Below are positions 7,826-13,953 of a stretch of 15,388 bases of DNA, one piece after another (positions within the stretch are counted from its first letter, which is position 1; every line of letters begins with the position of its first letter). The notes beneath the pieces are model-generated. The model did not search any database and was not told the DNA's origin. It saw only the letters and a program-made list of their open reading frames with translations. Made by a program: the position numbers and the translations under genes. The DNA is from CBFGWV01 sp965652545 (GTDB lineage: Bacteria > Pseudomonadota > Gammaproteobacteria > Competibacterales > Competibacteraceae). The stretch lies in contig CBFGWV010000097.1 in assembly GCA_965652545.1 (NCBI GenBank), positions 1-15,388 of the forward strand. The letters run 5' to 3'.

Positions 7826-8826
7826 GACGGCGATTCGTCCTCAAAGCGTTGATAAGCCGCGACGATCCGTGCCACCAGTGGATGGCGCACCACGTCGGCC
7901 GCTGTAAATCGCGTGATGCTGATGCCTTCTACATCCTCGAGAATCTGCAGCACTTGCTTGAGGCCCGAGGCGATGTGCTTCGGCAAGTCCACCTGGGTGA
8001 CGTCACCCGTAACCACGGCCGTCGAGCCGAAACCGATGCGGGTGAGAAACATCTTCATTTGCTCGACCGTGGTGTTCTGCGCCTCATCGAGAATGATGAA
8101 CGCATCGTTCAAGGTGCGGCCGCGCATGAACGCCAGGGGCGCCACCTCGATGACATTGCGCTCGATGAGCTTGGCCACCCGCTCGAACCCCAACATCTCG
8201 TACAACGCGTCGTACAACGGGCGCAGGTAAGGGTCGACCTTTTGGACCAGATCGCCGGGGAGGAAACCCAGGCGTTCGCCGGCCTCCACCGCCGGGCGCA
8301 CCAGCACCAGACGGCGCACGCGCTCGCGCTCCAACGCCTCCACAGCGCAAGCGACGGCCAGGTAGGTCTTGCCCGTACCTGCCGGCCCGACACCGAAGTT
8401 CAGGTCATTGCGCTGTATGTTCCACAAGTAACGCTGCTGGTTTACGCCTCGGCCGCGGACCGAACCACGGCGGGTCCGGATAGTCACCAGGTCGTCATCC
8501 ACCGCATCGGGGGTGCCATCGTCCACGGCACCGGCTTCCTGCAATGCCAGGTGTACCTGGTTGGGTGAGAGCTCGTCGCTGTCGGTCGTCCGGTACAACG
8601 CCTCCAGCAGGTCGGCGGTCGATTGCACCGCATTCGGCGCACCCACCAACCGGAACTGGTTGCCGCGGTTGTGAACCTCCACCCCCAGGCGCTGCTCGAT
8701 CAACCGCAAATGCTCGTCCAGGCGGCCACACAAGTTGGCCAGCCGGGCGTTGTCGGCAGGTTCGAGGACCAGTTCGAGATGGGCGGGGGTTACGGATTCA
8801 CTAAGGTCAGCCGGCGCGTCGGGCAT
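7822..8826 (-). CDS. ybeZ: PhoH-family ATPase YbeZ
   Basis: This is a cytoplasmic PhoH-like P-loop ATPase of 334 residues. An N-terminal region (about 15-85), probably a KH-like RNA-binding fold, precedes the nucleotide-binding domain. Walker A is GPAGTGKT at 147-154 and Walker B is IILDEAQN at 244-251. The LVLVRPAVEAGERLGFLPG stretch (173-191) is typical of PhoH proteins. The family is linked to RNA metabolism, and YbeZ interacts with YbeY in E. coli. The ATG at 8826 overlaps the miaB stop by one base (TGATG), indicating translational coupling. A GGAGG at 8844-8840 is 13 nt away, longer than ideal, so re-initiation is likely important. Confidence 0.95.
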   Translation of the reverse strand: MPDAPADLSESVTPAHLELVLEPADNARLANLCGRLDEHLRLIEQRLGVEVHNRGNQFRLVGAPNAVQSTADLLEALYRTTDSDELSPNQVHLALQEAGAVDDGTPDAVDDDLVTIRTRRGSVRGRGVNQQRYLWNIQRNDLNFGVGPAGTGKTYLAVACAVEALERERVRRLVLVRPAVEAGERLGFLPGDLVQKVDPYLRPLYDALYEMLGFERVAKLIERNVIEVAPLAFMRGRTLNDAFIILDEAQNTTVEQMKMFLTRIGFGSTAVVTGDVTQVDLPKHIASGLKQVLQILEDVEGISITRFTAADVVRHPLVARIVAAYQRFEDESPS

Positions 8827-10196
8827 CAGCAGACAACCGCCTCCAAGGCAGTGGTGAGGACCGGATCAGGGCAACCCTGAAAACGGCCCCGCAAGGAATT
8901 GGGCATGGCCTCGGTGATCAGCACATCGGCGAAATGCCCGATCAACTGCTTCGGCCCCTGAAAATTGACCACCCGGTTGTTCTCGGTGCGGCCGGCAAGC
9001 ATGGATGGGTCTTTTCTCGACGGCCGATCCACGAGCACCCGCTGGATCGTGCCGACCATGTCGGCGCTGATCTGCGCCGCCATCTCGATGATCCGGCCCT
9101 GCAAACGGGCCAGGCGGGCTTTTTTTACATCCAGCGGCGTGTCATCCGGCAGGCTGGCCGCCGGCGTACCCGGACGGGCGCTGTATATAAAGCTGAAACT
9201 GGTGTCGAAGCCGATATCCTCGATGAGTTTCATCGTGGCCTCGAAGTCCGCCTCCGTCTCACCGGGAAAGCCGATGATGAAGTCCGACGACAGGCTGATG
9301 TCCGGCCGTATCGCGCGCAGTTTGCGGATCTTGGCCTTGTACTCCAGCGCCGTATGCCCCCGTTTCATCTGCGCGAGAATCCGATCCGAACCGCTCTGTA
9401 CCGGCAGGTGCAAGTGGCTGACGAGCTCGGGCACTTCGGCGTACACCTGGATCAGGCGCTCGGAAAACTCCACCGGGTGCGAGGTGGTGTAGCGGATGCG
9501 CTCGATGCCATCCACCGCAGCCACGTACTCGATGAGCAAAGCCAGGTCGGCCATGGTCCCGTCGTGCATCGGCCCACGATAAGCGTTGACGTTCTGCCCC
9601 AGCAGGTTGACCTCGCGCACGCCTTGCTCGGCCAGTTGCGCAACCTCGGCGATCACATCGTCGAATGGCCGGCTGACCTCCTCGCCGCGGGTATAGGGCA
9701 CCACGCAGAATGTGCAGTATTTACTGCAGCCTTCCATGATGGAGACGAACGCTGTCGGCCCCTCCGCCCGGGGCTCGGGCAGGTGGTCGAATTTTTCGAT
9801 CTCGGGAAAACTGATATCGACCGCGTGCCCGTGGTCGGCCCACACCTGCTTGATCAGGTTGGGCAGGCGATGCAGCGTCTGCGGGCCGAACACCACATCG
9901 ACGAAAGGCGCGCGGGCAAGCAACGCCTCCCCCTCCTGGCTGGCCACGCAGCCACCGACGCCGATGACCGTGCCGGGTCGGGCATCCTTCAACTCGCGCC
10001 ACTGGCCCAGTTGCGAGAACACCTTCTCCTGCGCCTTCTCGCGGATGGAGCAGGTGTTCAACAGCAGGACATCCGCCAGGCTGGGGTCGTCGGTGAGCTC
10101 AAGCCCGTGTGCCGCCTTGAGGACGTCCGCCATTTTGGTGGAGTCGTACTCGTTCATCTGGCAACCGTGGGTCTTGATGTAAAGCTTGCGGGGCAT
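8826..10196 (-). CDS. miaB: tRNA-2-methylthio-N6-isopentenyladenosine synthase MiaB
   Basis: MiaB is a radical-SAM methylthiotransferase that adds the ms2 group to i6A37 of tRNAs reading UNN codons. The 456-residue product (E. coli 474) has the N-terminal methylthiotransferase domain with the auxiliary-cluster cysteines C12 (KTHGCQMNEYDS), C49 (LLNTCSIREKA) and C83 (GVGGCVASQEG). The radical-SAM motif C157-x3-C161-x2-C164 lies in MEGCSKYCTFCVVPYTRG. A C-terminal TRAM-type region follows from about 375. ATG at 10196 starts MPRKLYIKTHGCQMNEYDS, as expected for the family; no strong Shine-Dalgarno is seen. It is the first gene of the minus-strand operon and is divergent from the nor cluster. A weak -10-like TATGCT lies at 10233-10228. 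Confidence 0.97.
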   Translation of the reverse strand: MPRKLYIKTHGCQMNEYDSTKMADVLKAAHGLELTDDPSLADVLLLNTCSIREKAQEKVFSQLGQWRELKDARPGTVIGVGGCVASQEGEALLARAPFVDVVFGPQTLHRLPNLIKQVWADHGHAVDISFPEIEKFDHLPEPRAEGPTAFVSIMEGCSKYCTFCVVPYTRGEEVSRPFDDVIAEVAQLAEQGVREVNLLGQNVNAYRGPMHDGTMADLALLIEYVAAVDGIERIRYTTSHPVEFSERLIQVYAEVPELVSHLHLPVQSGSDRILAQMKRGHTALEYKAKIRKLRAIRPDISLSSDFIIGFPGETEADFEATMKLIEDIGFDTSFSFIYSARPGTPAASLPDDTPLDVKKARLARLQGRIIEMAAQISADMVGTIQRVLVDRPSRKDPSMLAGRTENNRVVNFQGPKQLIGHFADVLITEAMPNSLRGRFQGCPDPVLTTALEAVVC

Positions 10197-10423
10197 GGCG
10201 TTACGGTGTCACGTCTATGGGTCGAGAAGCATACCATCGCAGCGGGCAGCACGGCCACGACGTACCGACAGGATCGGCTCGGTGGGTTCAACCGGGCCAT
10301 CCGCCACACCGATGTTTGCTACTTCAAGGATGGGGCGAAAAGCTGCTCCTGCATCGCACCGGTCATGAGGACAGGCTTCAACGGCCTACCAGGAAAATAC
10401 GCCGCAATCCATTGTTATTCACC

Positions 10424-10453
10424 GCATTTACTGCACAATCAGGAATTACTAAT
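10424..10453 (+). promoter_or_regulatory. Weak candidate promoter for the nor cluster in an AT-rich patch
   Basis: Within the AT-rich stretch, TTTACT (4 of 6 matches to TTGACA) is followed after about 17 bp by TAATCT, an imperfect -10. The local composition is the stronger argument: it is unusual in this GC-rich window. A start here would give the nor transcript a leader of more than 220 nt. This is a guess from visual inspection. Confidence 0.18.
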
Positions 10454-10603
10454 CTTTTGCTGACGGGTCCGAAACACTCAACCACCCTCGACGCAATCCC
10501 TTCGCTGGTCTAGCCTTCGGATTCGTGTTCCGATTGGTGAGCACCTACGGCTTTGAACCATACTCGATCGGATGAAGTGGTCAACATCCCGCGCCCAGCC
10601 GTG

Positions 10604-10619
10604 CCGTTCCCCGGAACGG
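10604..10619. repeat. Operator-like dyad CCGTTCC-N2-GGAACGG
   Basis: Two perfectly complementary 7-bp arms are separated by 2 bp, about 70 bp before the first nor-cluster start codon. The short spacer makes it a poor RNA hairpin but a plausible site for a dimeric DNA-binding protein. It does not match the FNR, NsrR or NorR consensus that I know, so the regulator is unknown. Confidence 0.35.
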
Positions 10620-10646
10620 AACCGGACGAGGCCTGACTAATCCCCT

Positions 10647-10668
10647 CGCGACGCAGCGAAGCGTCGTG
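10647..10668 (+). other. Leader stem-loop just upstream of the first nor-cluster ribosome binding site
   Basis: CGCGACGC (10647-10654) can pair with GCGTCGTG (10661-10668), giving an 8-bp stem with one G-U pair and an AGCGAA loop. It ends 7 nt before the AAGGAG ribosome binding site at 10676-10681. It is too far from any T-tract to be an intrinsic terminator, but could influence translation or mRNA stability. Confidence 0.35.
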
Positions 10669-10688
10669 CACCGAGAAGGAGCACTGCG

Positions 10689-10799
10689 TTGGTGAAATTC
10701 TTTAGAGTTCTCAGTTTTGCGGTGCTGGCACTCATGGCCATCGCAATCCTCTACGCCGGCATCATGGGTGTCGTCCATTGGGCCGGCATCGGCGTCTGA
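10689..10799 (+). CDS. 36-residue single-pass membrane peptide preceding norC
   Basis: A short open frame starts with TTG at 10689 or GTG at 10692 and ends with TGA at 10797-10799. A strong AAGGAG (10676-10681) lies 7 nt before the TTG and 10 nt before the GTG. The peptide begins VKFFRVLSF, has one hydrophobic helix (about residues 7-28, with ALMAIAILYAGIMGVVHW) and ends in AGIGV. A positive N-terminus suggests the N-terminus faces the cytoplasm. It is 12 nt upstream of the norC-like start codon, so it is almost certainly co-transcribed. I recognise no named family. By analogy with small subunits of heme-copper oxidases (CcoQ type), it could be an accessory subunit of the NO reductase; this is inference. 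Confidence 0.6.
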   Translation: MVKFFRVLSFAVLALMAIAILYAGIMGVVHWAGIGV

Positions 10800-10811
10800 C
10801 CGGAGCCCACG

Positions 10812-11681
10812 ATGAACAAAAGACAAACCCGCACTTTCGCCATTGTCTCCACGCTCGTCGCCTCCCTGGTGTTTCTTGGGCTAACGATCGACAGCCACCG
10901 GCAATTTCCCGAACTGACCAACGCCGAAAGCATTACTCCGGCCGTGACTCGCGGGAAGGATGTATGGCACGAAAACAACTGCATCAATTGCCATACCCTC
11001 TTCGGAGAAGGCGCCTACTATGCGCCGGATCTGACCAAGATCACCCAGCTTCGCGGCGCACCATACCTTAAAGCGTTCATGAGGGAGCCGGAGCGTTTCT
11101 ACGACGAACAGCGGCACCGCCGACTGATGCCCAACCCCGAGCTCAGCGATGAGGAGATCGACGCTCTGATCGCATTCTTCGACTGGGTGGCCAATGTCGA
11201 CAACCAGGGCTGGCCACCGCGGCCGATTCTGGTCACCGGCTCGTCAATTCCCGGCACCGACCTGACTATCGCTCAGCAAGATATTTCCAGCCCCGGCACG
11301 ACCGAAGAGCAGAAGCCGCCAGGGGCTCGCCCCGTCACCGGTAATGAAGATCCCATTGCGCTCGGCGAGGCACTGTTCCGTACGGCCGCGCCAGCCTGTA
11401 ATGCCTGCCATTCCATTGCCCCTGGGGTGAACCTGGCCGGACCAACGCTTGCCGGCTTGGTCACTCGGGCGGGGCAAACTCTCGATTCGCCGGACTACCA
11501 GGGTGAAGCCGACAGTGTCGAGGCGTTCATCCGAGAGTCGATCGTCTCGCCCAGCGCCTATCTGCATCCTGGCGAGATGTACTCCGCCGGTGGCGTCTCG
11601 TTTATGCCCACCAGTTACGGCGAGTCGCTGACGGACGAGCAGGTCGACCAACTGGTGCAATACCTGGCCACTTTCAAATGA
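10812..11681 (+). CDS. norC: NorC-like membrane-anchored cytochrome c with two heme domains
   Basis: NorC is the electron-entry subunit of cNOR, with its heme c domain in the periplasm. This 289-residue protein has an N-terminal anchor helix (about 8-26). A typical NorC domain follows, with C57-INCH61 in NNCINCHTLFGEGAYYAP, probable Met ligand M106 in RRLMPNPELS, and the NQGWPPRP end motif (131-138) that normally closes NorC. A linker (about 139-178) leads to a second cytochrome c domain with C196-NACH200 and probable ligand M265 in VSFMPTSYGESLTDEQ. Canonical NorC is about 150 residues with one heme, so this is a di-heme extended form. The ATG at 10812 has CGGAG at 10801-10805 with 6-nt spacing. 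It sits between the small membrane ORF and norB (45-nt gap). Confidence 0.9.
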   Translation: MNKRQTRTFAIVSTLVASLVFLGLTIDSHRQFPELTNAESITPAVTRGKDVWHENNCINCHTLFGEGAYYAPDLTKITQLRGAPYLKAFMREPERFYDEQRHRRLMPNPELSDEEIDALIAFFDWVANVDNQGWPPRPILVTGSSIPGTDLTIAQQDISSPGTTEEQKPPGARPVTGNEDPIALGEALFRTAAPACNACHSIAPGVNLAGPTLAGLVTRAGQTLDSPDYQGEADSVEAFIRESIVSPSAYLHPGEMYSAGGVSFMPTSYGESLTDEQVDQLVQYLATFK

Positions 11682-11726
11682 TCGCGGTGCCCTTGGTCCG
11701 CAGAACGAACATGCAGGGGTTCAGTC

Positions 11727-13097
11727 ATGCGTTATAGATCACAATCGGTCGCTTACTGGTACTTCGCCGTCGCGATGGTGCTGTTCGGCCTACAATTGGT
11801 GTTCGGCTTGCTCTCGGCCACCAAGTATTTGGGGCCGGATCCATTACTGAACATCATGCCGTTCGATGTGACCAAGGTGATCCACACCAACCTGCTGATC
11901 GTGTGGGTGCTCACCGGCTTCATGGGCGCCACCTACTGGATGGTGCCCGACGAATCTCGCACCGAGCTGCACAGCACGCGGCTGGCCTATATACAGCTCG
12001 GCTTGTGGACATTGATGGGCGTCACTGCGGTCATCGGCTATCTGTTTGGCTACGGCACTGGCAATAAGCTGCTGGAGCAGCCCCTACCGCACAAGATCGT
12101 CATCGTCATTTGCATGCTGATCTTTCTCTATAACATCGGCATGACCATCAAGAAATCCGGGCGCTTCACCACCACGGAAGGCGTGCTGCTGCTGGGGCTG
12201 GTCAGCTCCGCGGTGCTGTTTTTCCCTGCGCTGCTGCACTACGAGAACTACACGGTTTCTATTTTCTACCGCTGGTGGACCATTCACTTGTGGGTTGAAG
12301 GTGTGTGGATGATGATCATGGGGGCCTTCCTCGCCTATTTGCTGATCCGCCTGTCTGGTGCCGATCGTGAGGTGCTGGAGAAATGGCTTTATGTGATCGT
12401 CGGTCTGGTTTTCATCGCCGGCATCCTCGGCACTGCGCACCACTATTACTGGGTCGGCGTGCCTTATTACTGGCTACCGATCGGCGGTTTCTTCAGCGCG
12501 CTTGAGCCCCTGGCAATCGTCGGCATGGCGATGTACGCCTACAGCGCAATGCGCCGCTCGGGAATGGCGCACCCCAATGCGCTAGCGCTGCACTGGACGC
12601 TTGGCAGCGCCATCTTCACCCTGTTCGGCGCGGGCCTGTTGGGGTTGGCTCATACGTGGCCAAGCATCAACAAGTGGACTCATGGCACACTGATCACCGC
12701 CATGCACGGGCATGCGGCGTTTTATGGCGCCTACGCCATGATCGTTCTGGCGATGATCACCTACGCCCTGCCCTCGCTCACCGAGAAGCGCCCCGAGCAG
12801 GGCAACGCCATCGGCTACTGGGCGTTCTGGCTGCAGCTGGCCGGCATGTTCGGCATGACCATTTCTTTTGCTACAGCCGGAATTGGACAGGTTTACCTGG
12901 AGCGAATCATGGGCATGGGCTATCTGGACACGCAGTTGAAGATCCAAGTCCATTTTGTGATGCTTATCTCCACCGCGAGTATTTTCTCGATCGGCGTGGG
13001 CTTGTTCATCTACGACTTTTTCCGTTATCGGCCGCGCCTTGAAATCACTGAACATGAACCGGTCACAACGGCTGTGCCAGCCGAAAAGGGCGCCTGA
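11727..13097 (+). CDS. norB: Nitric oxide reductase catalytic subunit NorB, with an atypical active-site neighbourhood
   Basis: NorB reduces NO to N2O at a heme b3-FeB centre in the inner membrane. The 456-residue product has about 12 membrane helices and the expected ligands: H53 (IHTNLLIVW) and H329 for heme b, H327 for heme b3 (AMHGHAAFYG), and H187, H238 and H239 for FeB (HLWVEG, GTAHHYYW). E191 (HLWVEG), E260 (FSALEPL) and the LEQP glutamate E117 are also kept. Residue 195 is Met, whereas canonical cNOR (Pseudomonas aeruginosa) has Glu215 in HLWVEGVWE. The APEVW motif after the two histidines is VPYYW here. GCAGGGG upstream gives a reasonable ribosome binding site before the ATG at 11727. 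The norQ start follows immediately. Overall similarity to cNorB is strong; it is not a cbb3 oxidase, as NorC-type and NorQ/NorD partners accompany it. Confidence 0.93.
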   Translation: MRYRSQSVAYWYFAVAMVLFGLQLVFGLLSATKYLGPDPLLNIMPFDVTKVIHTNLLIVWVLTGFMGATYWMVPDESRTELHSTRLAYIQLGLWTLMGVTAVIGYLFGYGTGNKLLEQPLPHKIVIVICMLIFLYNIGMTIKKSGRFTTTEGVLLLGLVSSAVLFFPALLHYENYTVSIFYRWWTIHLWVEGVWMMIMGAFLAYLLIRLSGADREVLEKWLYVIVGLVFIAGILGTAHHYYWVGVPYYWLPIGGFFSALEPLAIVGMAMYAYSAMRRSGMAHPNALALHWTLGSAIFTLFGAGLLGLAHTWPSINKWTHGTLITAMHGHAAFYGAYAMIVLAMITYALPSLTEKRPEQGNAIGYWAFWLQLAGMFGMTISFATAGIGQVYLERIMGMGYLDTQLKIQVHFVMLISTASIFSIGVGLFIYDFFRYRPRLEITEHEPVTTAVPAEKGA

Positions 13098-13098
13098 T

Positions 13099-13920
13099 GT
13101 GGGCGTGGGCCAACCTATTCCAGGCCTGACTGCGTGTCCGTCAGCCGATGAACCCTGGTATCAGCCGGTCGGCAACGAGGTACAACTGTTCGAGCAATGC
13201 CACGCCCGGGGGCTGGCAGTCATGCTCAAGGGCCCGACCGGTTGCGGCAAAACACGCTTTATCGAGCACATGGCCTGGCGGCTCGGTCGACCATTGGTGA
13301 CCATCCCCTGCCATGACGATCTGGCGGCGAGCGACCTGATCGGCCGCTACTTGATTCGCCATGACGGCACCGCGTGGCAGGACGGACCGCTGACCCGTGC
13401 AGTGCGCGAAGGCGCCGTCTGCTATCTGGACGAAATCGTCGAGGCACGGCTGGACACCGTGGTCGTGCTGCATGCGCTGACCGATTATCGGCGCATGCTA
13501 CCGATCGACAAGACCGGTGAAACAATTCAAGCAGCCCCTGGCTTTCAACTGGTGGTGTCCTACAACCCTGGCTACCAGCGCATGCTCAAGGACCTCAAAC
13601 CCAGCACACGCCAGCGCTTTGTTGCCATGGACCTGGACTTTCCCCCACCGGAGCACGAGGCGCTGATCGTGCAACACGAAAGCGGCGTCGAACCGGCCAT
13701 GGCCAGAGCCCTGGTCAGCCTCGCCGGACGCATCCGCCAACTGCGGGACCGCGGGCTGGCAGAAGTGCCAAGCACACGGCTGCTTATCGCAGCCGGTACG
13801 CTGACGCTCTGTGGCATTCCGGTGCGGGACGCCTGTCATGCGTCTATCGTCTCGCCACTGTCTGATGAGCCCTCGATGGTCAGTGCCTTGTGCGATCTGG
13901 TTGACGCAACCTTTGTTTGA
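13099..13920 (+). CDS. norQ: NorQ (CbbQ/NirQ/NorQ-family) MoxR-type AAA+ ATPase
   Basis: NorQ works with NorD to activate NorB, probably by driving insertion of the non-heme FeB iron. With the GTG start at 13099 the product has 273 residues. It shows Walker A GPTGCGKT (45-52), Walker B CYLDEIVEA and the SYNPGYQRMLKDLKPSTRQRF-like sensor/arginine region. The start is inferred: the frame is open back into norB (ATG at 13039), but family members begin close to the PWYQPVGNEV segment. GTG at 13099 lies right after the norB stop, with AAAAGGG about 8 nt upstream; GTG at 13105 is an alternative. The ATG overlapping the norB stop (13097) is in another frame. NorD follows after 33 nt. Confidence 0.92.
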   Translation: MGVGQPIPGLTACPSADEPWYQPVGNEVQLFEQCHARGLAVMLKGPTGCGKTRFIEHMAWRLGRPLVTIPCHDDLAASDLIGRYLIRHDGTAWQDGPLTRAVREGAVCYLDEIVEARLDTVVVLHALTDYRRMLPIDKTGETIQAAPGFQLVVSYNPGYQRMLKDLKPSTRQRFVAMDLDFPPPEHEALIVQHESGVEPAMARALVSLAGRIRQLRDRGLAEVPSTRLLIAAGTLTLCGIPVRDACHASIVSPLSDEPSMVSALCDLVDATFV

Positions 13921-13953
13921 GCCCGCTGAAACGTTATATGGAACCTAAGCGCC

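Larger units (their letters stand above)
10197..10688. other. Divergent control region between miaB and the nor cluster
   Basis: About 490 bp without a convincing gene. It should contain the promoters of miaB (minus) and the nor cluster (plus). The stretch around 10395-10455 is clearly more AT-rich than its surroundings. Nearer the first nor gene are a 7-bp-arm dyad (10604-10619) and an 8-bp stem-loop (10647-10668). I found no good FNR/DNR-type palindrome (TTGAT-N4-ATCAA), no clear NsrR-type palindrome and no sigma54 -24/-12 element. A 98-codon open frame at 10217-10513 lacks a ribosome binding site and looks spurious. Confidence 0.6.

Noticed and set aside
6140..7852. A 570-codon plus-strand open frame
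   Set aside because: It runs antisense to lnt, corC and ybeY, which have clear family motifs; its His/Gln/Arg-rich content is typical of shadow frames in GC-rich DNA.
8934..10463. A 509-codon plus-strand open frame
   Set aside because: Antisense to miaB, whose cysteine motifs are intact; no recognisable domain in the antisense product.
10217..10513. A 98-codon plus-strand frame in the control region
   Set aside because: No ribosome binding site, no domain or signal, and it starts 20 bp from the miaB start region, where promoter sequence is expected.
10569..10585. GTCAA half-site that could be part of an FNR/DNR box
   Set aside because: The other half at the required spacing (GATGA) does not match TTGAT or TTGAC at any position.
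11727..13097. cbb3-type cytochrome oxidase subunit I as identity of the catalytic subunit
   Set aside because: HLWVEG, LEQP and ALEP glutamates and the NorC, NorQ and NorD neighbours are NorB hallmarks.
13039..13098. A longer norQ start inside norB (ATG 13039)
   Set aside because: Would add 20 residues encoded within norB; NorQ relatives begin near the PWYQPVG segment, and GTG 13099 has a suitably placed AAAAGGG.
13097..13129. ATG overlapping the norB stop codon, giving a 10-residue frame
   Set aside because: Too short and out of frame with norQ; nothing supports translation.
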